Below, one piece after another: positions 17,801 through 26,493 of a DNA stretch of 64,000 nt. Below the pieces are notes generated by a model. It saw nothing but the letters and a program-made list of their open reading frames with translations, searched no databases and was not told where the DNA came from. Location: assembly GCF_900105625.1 (NCBI RefSeq), contig NZ_FNSD01000001.1, positions 124,001-188,000 on the forward strand, written 5' to 3'. The translations under genes were made by a program, and so were the position numbers. This stretch comes from Terriglobus roseus. GTDB lineage: Bacteria; Acidobacteriota; Terriglobia; Terriglobales; Acidobacteriaceae. Each line of letters starts with the position of its first letter. Positions within the stretch are counted from its first letter, which is position 1.

Positions 17801-18829
17801 CTAGAGCCCCTTCGCCAGTCCGCTCACCAACTCCGCATACTTTTCAACGGCTTCCAGTAGTTCCGACTTGAGTACGCGCTCATCTGGCGTATGTGCGACG
17901 TGGATGGTACCCGGTCCCAGCAGCATCGGCTCGCCCCAGTTGGTAAGTGACGAGATATCCGTCGCGTACTTCGCCACCATCGTCTCCCAGCCGGGCATGC
18001 GCTTCATGCGAACGGCCGACAGGTCGAGAGCGAATTTGATATCGCAGCGGCCCGCGACCACTTTCTCCACGATGTCCTTCACTTCGCGCGAGTCGCCAAT
18101 GGTCCGGATCAGCACATGCGCTTCCGCAGCATCTGCGATAACGTTCGGTGCGCGACCGCCGCTTATCAAGCCGGCGTTCACCGTGGTCTCACCGATCTCA
18201 ACATCCGCTGGGTACTCCGTCCGCTGCAGCTCGTGCAGGACGTCGACCAGCTTATTGATTGCTGAGTCACCGAGCTCCGGATAGGCCGAGTGCGCCATCT
18301 TTCCGCTGGCACGTAATTCCACACGGAGTGCACCCTTGGTGGCGAGCGCAAGCTTATTCTCGGTGGGCTCACCGTTGATCAGGTAGCGCGAGCCGTTTCC
18401 GTTCTGGTTTGCGACCTTCGCTCCGGCTGAATCGCGCTCTTCGCCGACGACGTACAGCAAGCCGACGGCAACACCGCCATTGTGCAATTTCTCTGCCGCG
18501 CACACCTGTGAGGCAAGGATGCCCTTGGCATCGCACGACCCGCGGCCATAGACGTATGTGTCGTCTTCGCTCGATTCGAAGTACGGCGGAACCGTGTCGA
18601 AGTGCGTGGAGAGCGTGATCACCGGTGACGTGCCGGGCATGGTGGCGTACACGTTGAAGCGTTCCCCGGAGGAGCCGTTGATGCCTGGCTGTTCTACCTT
18701 CTGCCGTTCTACGTTGTAGCCCAGACCGCGCAGGTATTCGTCAAGAAACACGCCGCAGCGGCCTTCGTTATAGGTCGTCGATTCGATGTCGACAAGCTTT
18801 CGTGTCAGCGCAATAGGATCGATGGCCAT
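17801..18829 (-). CDS. M20-family metallopeptidase/deacylase (ArgE/DapE/CPG2 type)
   Basis: This 342-residue zinc hydrolase cleaves an amide bond in an N-acylated amino acid or small peptide; the substrate is not determinable here. Metal-binding motifs are STHFDTVPPY (HxD), GRGSCDAKG with the bridging Asp, GEERDSAGA with the catalytic Glu pair, and a C-terminal His in GTIHVAHTPDE. The central NGEPTENKLALATKGALR is typical of the family. The start is taken as ATG 18829 (MAIDPIAL); longer versions would run into the divergent hydrolase. TATCCT lies 7 nt upstream and no ribosome site is seen. Confidence 0.9.
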   Translation of the reverse strand: MAIDPIALTRKLVDIESTTYNEGRCGVFLDEYLRGLGYNVERQKVEQPGINGSSGERFNVYATMPGTSPVITLSTHFDTVPPYFESSEDDTYVYGRGSCDAKGILASQVCAAEKLHNGGVAVGLLYVVGEERDSAGAKVANQNGNGSRYLINGEPTENKLALATKGALRVELRASGKMAHSAYPELGDSAINKLVDVLHELQRTEYPADVEIGETTVNAGLISGGRAPNVIADAAEAHVLIRTIGDSREVKDIVEKVVAGRCDIKFALDLSAVRMKRMPGWETMVAKYATDISSLTNWGEPMLLGPGTIHVAHTPDERVLKSELLEAVEKYAELVSGLAKGL

Positions 18830-18836
18830 GCACACA

Positions 18837-18842
18837 AGGATA
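18837..18842 (-). promoter_or_regulatory. Candidate -10 element of leaderless M20 gene
   Basis: TATCCT on the minus strand lies 7 nt before the ATG at 18829. Confidence 0.4.
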
Positions 18843-18859
18843 CTCGACGAAGCGATGAC

Positions 18860-18865
18860 TATCAT
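18860..18865 (+). promoter_or_regulatory. Candidate -10 element of leaderless hydrolase gene
   Basis: TATCAT is followed by cgaagg and then the ATG at 18872. The GAAGG touches the ATG and is too close to act as a normal ribosome site. Confidence 0.45.
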
Positions 18866-18871
18866 CGAAGG

Positions 18872-19558
18872 ATGGCTGCAACCATTCAAACCATTGAGAC
18901 ACTGCGCGGACCTGCGGGTCTGTTAGAGGGTCTACTGAACGTCGGCAGGACCGACGCGACTTATTCCGCGCTGGTTTGCCATCCACACCCGCCGTCTGGT
19001 GGCACCATGCATACGAAGGTCGTGTACCAGGCGGCGAAGGCGTTCTCGCACTTCGGTGTACCGGTATTGCGTTTCAACTTCCGTGGTGTTGGCCGCAGCG
19101 AAGGCGTGCATGACAATGGCCCCGGTGAGATCGAAGATGTGCGCGCCGCGATCGACTGGCTCAGCCACGAGTTCGGCCTGCCGATCCTGCTCGCTGGGTT
19201 CTCCTTCGGAGCAAACATTGCGTTCCGTGCAGGATGCGGCGACCCACGCATCAAGGGGCTCGTCGGCCTGGGGATGCCGGTGGAGGCAGGCGGCCGCAAG
19301 TACAGCTACGAGTTTATGAAGGACTGCACGGCGCCTAAGCTCTTCCTAACCGGTGCTGAAGATCCATTCGCACCGCGAGCACTGATGGAGCATGTGTTTG
19401 CGAACGCCCCAGGCGACACCCAGATGCAGTGGATCGAAGGGGCGGAGCACTTCTTCGCGGGTGTGCCGTCTTCGCCCACGGTCAAGCTCGATCGCATGCA
19501 GCTCGCCCTTCGCGAGTGGCTGCATGCACGGTTTTTCCCGACGATACCCGTCGCCTAG
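18872..19558 (+). CDS. Alpha/beta hydrolase (HPHP-type small serine hydrolase)
   Basis: This 228-residue cytosolic hydrolase has CHPHPPSGGTMH (oxyanion region), FNFRGVGRSEG, the nucleophile elbow GFSFGA, an acid in LTGAEDPFAP, and GAEHFF supplying the His. This arrangement is typical of small alpha/beta hydrolases annotated as dienelactone-hydrolase-like. The substrate is unknown. Its start codon is only 42 bp from that of the divergent M20 peptidase. Confidence 0.88.
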   Translation: MAATIQTIETLRGPAGLLEGLLNVGRTDATYSALVCHPHPPSGGTMHTKVVYQAAKAFSHFGVPVLRFNFRGVGRSEGVHDNGPGEIEDVRAAIDWLSHEFGLPILLAGFSFGANIAFRAGCGDPRIKGLVGLGMPVEAGGRKYSYEFMKDCTAPKLFLTGAEDPFAPRALMEHVFANAPGDTQMQWIEGAEHFFAGVPSSPTVKLDRMQLALREWLHARFFPTIPVA

Positions 19559-19641
19559 TCTTGGGAACGCCCCATAGGCAAAGCCACGAAGTTCCGGGAG
19601 ATGCTGTGGCTTCCGCTTTGGTATGAGGCCCCTTCAAAGCA

Positions 19642-20892
19642 CTAACGAGCGGCGACCAGCACCTCGCGTTGAATCGTCTCAGCGGCCCGCTCCATCAGTG
19701 GTTCCAGGATTCCCATGGCGGCATTGACATGGGAGCGCTCGAGCAGGAACGCCGGCAGGAAACGCATGACGCTCCCTTGTACAAAGTTGAGCATCAGCCC
19801 TTGACGTAGCGCCTCCTCGGCCATGGGACGTCCCGGGAGCGTCAGTTCAAGCGCCTGAAGCAGGCCGACACCACGCGCCTCGACGGCGATGTCGCTTGAA
19901 GCCGCGAGCGCCTGCAGACGCTGCTTTAAGTAAAGTCCCGTATCTGTCACCCGGTCCAGCAGCCTCTCATCCTCAACGACGTCGAGAAACTCCAGTCCAA
20001 GACGGCATGCCAATGGGCTTCCGCCAAGCGTACTGCCGTGCTTTCCAAGGCCCAGGACGTGGAAAAGATCGGCGTTCACCAGGAGTGCGGAGAGCGGCAG
20101 CCCGCCGCCCAGAGGCTTGCCCAGGATCAAGACGTCGGGTTTAACACCGGAATGCTCGTACGCAAACCACTTACCGGTCCGGCCCAACCCGCACTGGATC
20201 TCGTCCAGAATCAGCAGTGCATGGTGCTTGTCCGCAAGGCGGCGCGCCTCCTGCAAAAAGTCGCGAGAGAGTTCGTAGACGCCGCCCTCACCAAGCACGG
20301 TCTCTAGAAGGATGGCGCAGGTGTCGTCGCTGACCATCGCGCGCAGCGCTTCAATGTCTTCACGCGGCGCGAAGTCCACCCCCGGCAGTCCGGGCTCAAA
20401 GTCATCGCGATACTTCGCCTGTCCCGTCACCGAGAGCGAGCCATAGGTGCGGCCGTGGTAGCTGCCTAGTAAAGAGACCACCCGCATCTTGCCCGGATGG
20501 AAATTTTCTTTGCCAAAGGCGCGCGCAAGCTTCAGCGCCCCTTCGACCGCTTCCGAGCCGCCTGTCGAATAGAAAGCACCCGCCATGCCAGACAAACTGC
20601 ACAACCGCTCCGCGAGTTCGCCCGCATACGGCGTGCAGTATTGCGGAGACAGGTGGACAAGTTTCGCTGCCTGGTCGGCCGTGGCCTGCACCATGCGGGG
20701 ATGGGCGTGCCCAAGGGCGTTGACGCCCAGACCGGCCATCATGTCCAGGTACCTGTTTCCCGAACCATCGAAAAGGTACACCCCCTCACCACGCTCCATT
20801 ACAACCGGGAAGCGTGCGTAAACGGGCAACAGGTATTCGCTGTCGCGACGAAGGATGGCCTGTGCAGCTGCGCTTTGTCCGAACCGTCTCAT
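19642..20892 (-). CDS. Class III aminotransferase, acetylornithine/ornithine aminotransferase type
   Basis: This 416-residue PLP enzyme is in the ArgD/RocD group. It shows YLDMMAGLGVNALGHAHP, FYSTGGSEAVEGALKLAR, SYHGRTYGSLSVTG, LILDEIQCGLGRTGK and ILGKPLGGGLPLSA, the last carrying the cofactor Lys. The family fits acetylornithine (argD) or succinyl-diaminopimelate transamination. No arginine genes are adjacent, so the exact substrate is open. AAAGG precedes the ATG at 20892. Confidence 0.88.
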   Translation of the reverse strand: MRRFGQSAAAQAILRRDSEYLLPVYARFPVVMERGEGVYLFDGSGNRYLDMMAGLGVNALGHAHPRMVQATADQAAKLVHLSPQYCTPYAGELAERLCSLSGMAGAFYSTGGSEAVEGALKLARAFGKENFHPGKMRVVSLLGSYHGRTYGSLSVTGQAKYRDDFEPGLPGVDFAPREDIEALRAMVSDDTCAILLETVLGEGGVYELSRDFLQEARRLADKHHALLILDEIQCGLGRTGKWFAYEHSGVKPDVLILGKPLGGGLPLSALLVNADLFHVLGLGKHGSTLGGSPLACRLGLEFLDVVEDERLLDRVTDTGLYLKQRLQALAASSDIAVEARGVGLLQALELTLPGRPMAEEALRQGLMLNFVQGSVMRFLPAFLLERSHVNAAMGILEPLMERAAETIQREVLVAAR

Positions 20893-21010
20893 GTAGCCTT
20901 TGAGTTCATCGCAAACGCTTCAGCGGGTCAAGGATTTTGCACCTATTCTCTTCTCGCCGAGGTCGATTGGCGACAACGGAAGTGCAGTGATCTACAAGCT
21001 TTTGCAGTCA

Positions 21011-21032
21011 CTTCTATGGGAAAACATAGAAG
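21011..21032. repeat. Inverted repeat, possible operator or hairpin
   Basis: cttctatg (21011-21018) and catagaag (21025-21032) form a perfect 8-bp palindrome around ggaaaa. It sits in the shared upstream region of the aminotransferase and the sensor kinase. Confidence 0.4.
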
Positions 21033-21129
21033 TTGCCGGCGTTCCGGTCACCGGTATGATGATTAAGTACGAACAAGCCATTTCCACTACAAACAGTGCA
21101 TATCGGTGGCGTTGATCGCCGCAACTGAT

Positions 21130-21145
21130 TGGCCTTTAACGTGCA
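21130..21145 (+). promoter_or_regulatory. Candidate sigma-54 promoter (-24/-12) upstream of sensor kinase
   Basis: TGGCCTTTAACGTGCA contains GG and GC separated by exactly 10 nt, as required for sigma-54, with a TGGC and TGCA core. The middle bases are less well conserved. It lies about 58 bp before the kinase start. Since the next gene encodes a sigma-54-type activator, autoregulation is possible. Confidence 0.35.
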
Positions 21146-21202
21146 CTATACGGGTAACGTGGCCGCACTCCGCGGCTCGTTACCGGAGACAAGACCAGAG
21201 GA

Positions 21203-24139
21203 ATGGGCAAGGCGCTACAAACCCGCGTGACCGCCATCGTGTTGGCGATAGTGACGTTGCTGGTCTGCGCTTTGGGCATCGCCAACTTCCTTCAGGAGAG
21301 CTCCTACGAAGCGCCGACGGATGGCGTCTGGTGGATCGAGGGCTCTGGTGGACTGCTCGCGGAACGTGTTCCGGCAAACTCGCCTGCCCACCGCGCTGGC
21401 GTTCGTGAAGGCGATCTCCTCGTAACCGCCAATAAGCGCGACACACGAGTAGCCGCCGCTCTGCAGCGCGAGATGGGCCATACCGGCACCTGGGGCCACA
21501 TCAACTATTCGCTGATGCGCGGCAGGGCGCCGCTTGACGTTCCGGTCATTCTTGAGCCAACGGACCGCAGTCGTAACCAGGGTCTGCGGCTGATCGCGTT
21601 GGCGTATCTCGCCATCGGGATGTACGTTCTGCTGCGACGCTGGACGGCGCCGAAGGCGATGCACTTCTACGTCTTCTGTCTGGTGTCCGGCGTGCTCTAT
21701 AGCTTCCGATACACCGGCGTCTTCGATACGCTGGACTGGATCTGTTACTGGGGCGTGCTTGCCGCGGGTGCATTGCAGCCTGCACTCTTTCTGCACTTCG
21801 CCGTTTCGTTCGGAGAGGTGGCACAGTCGCTGCGTCGCAAGGCGCTGGTCGCGATCCTGTACGTCCCGGGTGCCGTTGTCTTCGGCCTCCAGATCGCAGC
21901 GATTACCCGCTGGTCCGCCACCGAGCGCCTGAAGCATCGGCTGGATCAGATCGGCGTAGGCTACCTGGCGCTCTTCTATGTGATCGCGGCCGTTGTCTTC
22001 TGGTTCCGTTACCGCGCTGCGGACAAACCTCTTGAGCGTCAACAATTGAAGTGGCTGACACGCGGCACGCAACTCTCAGTCATTCCCTTCACCGCGCTCT
22101 ATGCCATCCCATATCTGGCAGATGCCGATGTCCCCCTGACGCTCGCCCGCATCGCCGGCTTCGCGCTGATCTTCCTGCCGCTGACCTTCGCATGGGCCAT
22201 CGTTCGTTACCGGCTGATGGACACAGACCTGATCTTCAAGCGTGGTGTTACCTACACGCTGGCGACGGCGGCGCTCATCGGCGTTTACTTTGGCGTGGTC
22301 GCTCTATCGGCCGAAGTCGTTCACACGCGGTTGCCCAGCCTTAGGATATGGGGTCTCCTTGCGGGTATTGTCGCCACCGCGCTGATCTTCGAGCCGATCA
22401 AGGCTGCTATCCAGGCCCGCGTCGATCGAGTTTTTGATCGCAAGCGCTACGACTACCGTGAAACCCTGATCGAATTCAGCCGGGGCCTCTCATCCCAGAC
22501 GGACCTGCCGACACTCTCGCAGTCGATCGTTGAGCGCCTTTCTCAGACGTTGCTGGTTTCACGTGTTGCAGTCTTCGTCGCGTCCGACGAAGGGACCGGT
22601 CGCGACTTCTCGCTCGTCGCATCTCATGGCCTGCCGGATAACATCCTTGTCGATCTACCGACACAGACCTCGCGGAACTCGTTCCTGAACTTTGGCCTGC
22701 TCTCGCAGGACCACATCTTCTTCGAGAATCCGCAGCAGTTGCTCCACCTGGAGCCTGCTGAACAGCGGATGGCATCGCTGCTGGACCTGAACTACTATCT
22801 GCCGTGCCGCGTATCGCGACAAGGCCATGCGTCGCGCACCATCGCTGTCATCGGCCTGGGCCGGACGCAAGAAGGCGACTTCCTCTCGTCGGAAGACATG
22901 GAGTTGCTGAGCTCACTTGCCGGCTACATCGGCATCGCCATTCAGAACGCGCAGCTCTTCTCGCGGCTTGAGCAGCAGATCACGGAATTCGAACGCCTGA
23001 AGGAATTCAACGAGAACATCGTCGAGTCGATCAAGGTTGGCATCTTCACGCTGGACCTCAACAATGCCGTGGAAAGCTGGAACGCCGAGATGGAAGTGAT
23101 GTATGCGCTGCCACGCGCAGACGCCATTGGCCGTAATGTCGCGGAGCTCTTCCCGGAGACCTTTCTCGAGCCCTTCTTCGAGGCGCACAATCAGCCTGGA
23201 ACGCACCACCTCTCCAAGGTGCGGCTTGACCTGCGCACCGGCGAGAGCCGCACGGCAAATATTGCCATCGCTCCACTGCTGACGCGCGATTTCGTCTCCG
23301 TTGGTTCCATCGTCATGATGGAAGACATCACGGACCGGACGCGCCTGGAAGGCCAGCTCACACAGGCCGAGAAGCTCTCCTCCATCGGTCTGCTCGCGGC
23401 GGGCGTGGCGCATGAGGTGAATACGCCGCTGGCGGTCATCTCCTCCTACGCACAGATGCTGCAGAAGCACACGCGCGATGACGTTCGCCTGACTCCGATC
23501 CTTGAGAAGATCACGCAGCAGACCTTCCGCGCGTCTGAGATCGTGAATGGCCTGTTGAACTTCTCGCGGACCAGTTCGACGGTCTTCGCATCGCTCGATC
23601 TGAATGCAGTCCTGCGCGAGACGCTGACGCTCATCGATCACCAGCTCCGCACGGCGCGTGTCACGGTTGACGCAGATCTGCAGCTTCCGCTGCCGCGCAT
23701 CTATGGCAGCCAGGGCAAGTTGCAGCAGGTGATCCTGAATCTGTTGCTGAATGCGAAGGATGCCATGAACGACGGCGGTGGCGGTACCCTCCGCCTGGTC
23801 ACTTTTGACAACGGGCACGACGTGACGCTGCGCGTCACCGATACCGGTTCCGGCATCGATCCAGAGCATCTGCACCGCATCTACGACCCCTTCTTCACGA
23901 CAAAGAATGCGCCGCGTCAGGGTCAGCACAAAGGCACGGGTCTGGGCCTGTCAGTTTCTTATGGCATCGTGCAGGAGCATAATGGCCGTATCGCGGTGGA
24001 GAGCACCGTCGGCGTGGGCACCACGTTCACGCTCGACTTCCCCATTGAGCCATCGCCCAAGGACGACCCGAGCGCACAGCGCGAACCGTCGGCTGTCGCG
24101 GCGACCGATACCAGCGAAGCAAGGACTGTGAATGCCTGA
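21203..24139 (+). CDS. Membrane sensor histidine kinase with PDZ, GAF and PAS domains
   Basis: This 978-residue kinase begins with a membrane anchor (about 8-28) and then a PDZ-like domain (GLLAERVPANSPAHRAGVRE, about 48-115). About seven to eight membrane helices follow (about 130-405), then a GAF-like domain (about 440-600), a PAS domain (about 615-730), a HisKA helix with the phospho-accepting His in AAGVAHEVNTPLAVI, and an ATPase domain with NLLLNAKDAM, DTGSGI and GTGLGLS. It should detect an envelope or membrane signal and phosphorylate the regulator encoded next, with which it overlaps by 8 bp. GAGGA sits almost against the ATG, so the start is not fully certain. Confidence 0.93.
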   Translation: MGKALQTRVTAIVLAIVTLLVCALGIANFLQESSYEAPTDGVWWIEGSGGLLAERVPANSPAHRAGVREGDLLVTANKRDTRVAAALQREMGHTGTWGHINYSLMRGRAPLDVPVILEPTDRSRNQGLRLIALAYLAIGMYVLLRRWTAPKAMHFYVFCLVSGVLYSFRYTGVFDTLDWICYWGVLAAGALQPALFLHFAVSFGEVAQSLRRKALVAILYVPGAVVFGLQIAAITRWSATERLKHRLDQIGVGYLALFYVIAAVVFWFRYRAADKPLERQQLKWLTRGTQLSVIPFTALYAIPYLADADVPLTLARIAGFALIFLPLTFAWAIVRYRLMDTDLIFKRGVTYTLATAALIGVYFGVVALSAEVVHTRLPSLRIWGLLAGIVATALIFEPIKAAIQARVDRVFDRKRYDYRETLIEFSRGLSSQTDLPTLSQSIVERLSQTLLVSRVAVFVASDEGTGRDFSLVASHGLPDNILVDLPTQTSRNSFLNFGLLSQDHIFFENPQQLLHLEPAEQRMASLLDLNYYLPCRVSRQGHASRTIAVIGLGRTQEGDFLSSEDMELLSSLAGYIGIAIQNAQLFSRLEQQITEFERLKEFNENIVESIKVGIFTLDLNNAVESWNAEMEVMYALPRADAIGRNVAELFPETFLEPFFEAHNQPGTHHLSKVRLDLRTGESRTANIAIAPLLTRDFVSVGSIVMMEDITDRTRLEGQLTQAEKLSSIGLLAAGVAHEVNTPLAVISSYAQMLQKHTRDDVRLTPILEKITQQTFRASEIVNGLLNFSRTSSTVFASLDLNAVLRETLTLIDHQLRTARVTVDADLQLPLPRIYGSQGKLQQVILNLLLNAKDAMNDGGGGTLRLVTFDNGHDVTLRVTDTGSGIDPEHLHRIYDPFFTTKNAPRQGQHKGTGLGLSVSYGIVQEHNGRIAVESTVGVGTTFTLDFPIEPSPKDDPSAQREPSAVAATDTSEARTVNA

Positions 24140-25547
24140 GGCAACACCCGACAACGTATCCGCACTGGGCGCACGCATTCTCATCATCGACGACGAAGCC
24201 GGCATCCGCGACTCACTCGAGGCGCTGCTCACCCTGGAAGGCTTCACCGTCGATCTGGCCACGGAGGGCACCAGCGGCCTCGAAAAACTTTCGACCAACG
24301 AGTACGACCTGCTCCTGTTAGACCTGTCCATGCCCGGTGAGAGCGGCATCGACCTGCTGCCGCGCATCAAGCGCATGCGGCCGGAGCTGCCGGTCATCAT
24401 GATTACGGCCTTCGGGACAGTCGGCAACGTCGTTGATGCACTCCGCGCGGGCGCAGACAACTTCGTCCAGAAACCCTGGGACAACGAAAAGCTGCTGGCG
24501 GACATGCGTACCGCCATCGCGAAGCACCGGTCGCAGCAGGAAGTCGTTCAGCTTCGCAAGACGCTCAAGCAGCGCTACAGCTTTGACAACATCATCGGCA
24601 AGTCCGACATCATGGGAAAGCTGCTGGACACGGTCGCCCAAGTGGCGCCGGCGAAGACCACCGTCCTGATTCAGGGCGAGAGTGGTACCGGTAAGGAGTT
24701 GATCGCCAAGGCGATTCATACAGCCAGCCCGCGCCGCGACAAGCCTTTCGTCGCCATCAACACAGGCGCCGTACCGACCGACCTGCTGGAATCAACTCTC
24801 TTCGGCCACGTGAAGGGTGCGTTTACTTCTGCTGTTGCCGCAAAGAAGGGCCTCTTCGAAGTAGCCGATGGCGGCACACTTTTCCTGGACGAGATTGGCA
24901 CCATGCCCATCGAGACCCAAGCCAAGGTACTCCGCGCGCTACAAGAGCGCCGCTTTATGCCGGTGGGTGGCACGGCTGAGATCGCGGTTGATGTCCGCAT
25001 CGTCGCCGCTACCAACGTCAATCTTCAGACCGCCGTACGCGACGGCCGCTTCCGCGAAGACCTGTTCTATCGTCTCTCGGTCATCACGCTGGACCTGCCC
25101 GCACTGCGTCAGCGCAAAGAAGATGTGCCCCTGCTGGCGGCGCACTTCCTCCGCCATTACAGCGAGGAGAACGGCTTCGAACTTCGCACGCTGGCTCCTG
25201 ATGCTCTGCGCGCCATGCTGGACTACGACTGGCCCGGCAACGTCCGCGAACTGGAGAATGCGATGGAGCGCGGCGTCGTGCTCTCCGGCGGCCCCACCAT
25301 CACGCTGGAGTTGCTGCCACAACAACTCAGTGGCACGGTGTACACCGCAGCCGTTCTTGACCACAAGACCGACGCATCTCTCTTCGACATCATGGAAGAG
25401 ATCGAGCGCCGCATCCTGGCCGACCGCCTGGAGCGCTGCAACTGGAATCAGACAGAAGCCGCAGAGTTCCTGCGCATCCCGCTCAGCACGCTAAACCAGA
25501 AGATTAAGCGCCTGAACGTTGAGATCAAAAAGCGTCATCGAGACTAA
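24132..25547 (+). CDS. Sigma-54-type response regulator (NtrC family) with GAFTSA loop
   Basis: This 471-residue regulator has a receiver domain (about 13-130; IDDE, the phospho-acceptor Asp in LLLLDLSMPG, and a Lys in FVQKPW). Its AAA+ domain has GESGTGKE (Walker A) and GTLFLDEIGTM (Walker B), and a Fis-type helix-turn-helix lies at the C-terminus (RCNWNQTEAAEFLRIPLSTL). The sigma-54 contact loop reads KGAFTSAV where the consensus is GAFTGA, so the second Gly is Ser. It is translationally coupled to the kinase. Targets cannot be read, but the upstream kinase promoter is one candidate. Confidence 0.94.
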   Translation: MPEATPDNVSALGARILIIDDEAGIRDSLEALLTLEGFTVDLATEGTSGLEKLSTNEYDLLLLDLSMPGESGIDLLPRIKRMRPELPVIMITAFGTVGNVVDALRAGADNFVQKPWDNEKLLADMRTAIAKHRSQQEVVQLRKTLKQRYSFDNIIGKSDIMGKLLDTVAQVAPAKTTVLIQGESGTGKELIAKAIHTASPRRDKPFVAINTGAVPTDLLESTLFGHVKGAFTSAVAAKKGLFEVADGGTLFLDEIGTMPIETQAKVLRALQERRFMPVGGTAEIAVDVRIVAATNVNLQTAVRDGRFREDLFYRLSVITLDLPALRQRKEDVPLLAAHFLRHYSEENGFELRTLAPDALRAMLDYDWPGNVRELENAMERGVVLSGGPTITLELLPQQLSGTVYTAAVLDHKTDASLFDIMEEIERRILADRLERCNWNQTEAAEFLRIPLSTLNQKIKRLNVEIKKRHRD

Positions 25548-25551
25548 ATCC

Positions 25552-26481
25552 TCAAACGCGCGCCTTCAAGGACGCGGGCAGCAGGAACGAAACCGTACGC
25601 GCTGGCAAAAGATCCATCGTGGCGGGAAGGCTGCCAATCCACTCGCCATCCGCTTGTACATACGTTTTTCCTTCTGCTCCATCACAGGTGAACGAGGTGA
25701 CGTCGAGCTTGCTGGTGAGTGGATTCCAACGTTCCAAGCGCAGCCATGCCGACAGGAACCAGAACGGCATGGCGAGCAGCGCCGGCGATTTCACCAGGAC
25801 AAGACGCATCGTCTTATCGTTCAACGTGGCTCCCCGTGCGACACCGGGGAAGATGCCGCCCAAGTTGCCGATGCGCAGCGCCATCGCGCTTACCGCCTGA
25901 GATGCTCCCCTTGTTCCGTCCGCAGTCTTCCATCGCACCGTGAAGTGATGGAAGCGTCCGCGCAAGAGTAGCCGAACAGCGTGCCACAGGTAAGACCATC
26001 GTCCCGCATGACTTCGGTCCACCGTAAGCATCCGGTACATCAAGGCGCCGTCAGGACCAGCGCCAGCCATCGTCAGGAAGTAGCGTTTGCCGTCCGTTGT
26101 GACGCATCGGCCAACGGCTGTAGTCCGCTCGTGTGTTGCCGCGTAGGCGGCGGCGGCTCGCAGTGGATCGGGTGGAATCGAAAGCTCGCGGCAGAGAGCG
26201 TTTGCGCTGCCGAGTGGAATGACGGCCAGCTTTGCAGATGTGCCGACAACGCCCTGTAGTACGTCGTGCACGGTGCCATCACCGCCGCAGGCGAAGATGA
26301 CTTCCGCGCCGTCTGCAATGGCAGATCGGACCTGCGCATCTGCACTACTGCGATGCGTCGTTGCACTGACTGTGAGGTCATAGCCGTACCCGCGCAGTAG
26401 CGCAGCGATCTGCGATACCGTTAGTTCACGCGAGGACCGATTGCGACCCGACTGCGGATTGTAGAGCAGCAGGCCGCGCAT
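25552..26481 (-). CDS. Diacylglycerol/lipid kinase family protein
   Basis: This 309-residue kinase of the DagK/YegS group phosphorylates a lipid hydroxyl, possibly diacylglycerol or another membrane lipid. YNPQSGRN at the start, the ATP-binding ACGGDGTVHDVLQG and IPLGSANALCRELS are diagnostic. The C-terminal half has a beta-rich region with VQADGEWIGSLP. It is the last gene of the minus-strand hopanoid series and its stop is 4 bp from the convergent regulator stop, with no terminator between them. A link with hopanoid lipids is only suggested by position. Confidence 0.88.
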   Translation of the reverse strand: MRGLLLYNPQSGRNRSSRELTVSQIAALLRGYGYDLTVSATTHRSSADAQVRSAIADGAEVIFACGGDGTVHDVLQGVVGTSAKLAVIPLGSANALCRELSIPPDPLRAAAAYAATHERTTAVGRCVTTDGKRYFLTMAGAGPDGALMYRMLTVDRSHAGRWSYLWHAVRLLLRGRFHHFTVRWKTADGTRGASQAVSAMALRIGNLGGIFPGVARGATLNDKTMRLVLVKSPALLAMPFWFLSAWLRLERWNPLTSKLDVTSFTCDGAEGKTYVQADGEWIGSLPATMDLLPARTVSFLLPASLKARV

Positions 26482-26493
26482 GATGTCTGCCTT

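Larger units (their letters stand above)
20893..21202. promoter_or_regulatory. 310-bp divergent regulatory region
   Basis: This region lies between the aminotransferase and the sensor kinase gene and has no credible coding frame. It contains a perfect 8-bp inverted repeat (21011-21032) and a sigma-54-like element (21130-21145), described separately. Confidence 0.5.
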
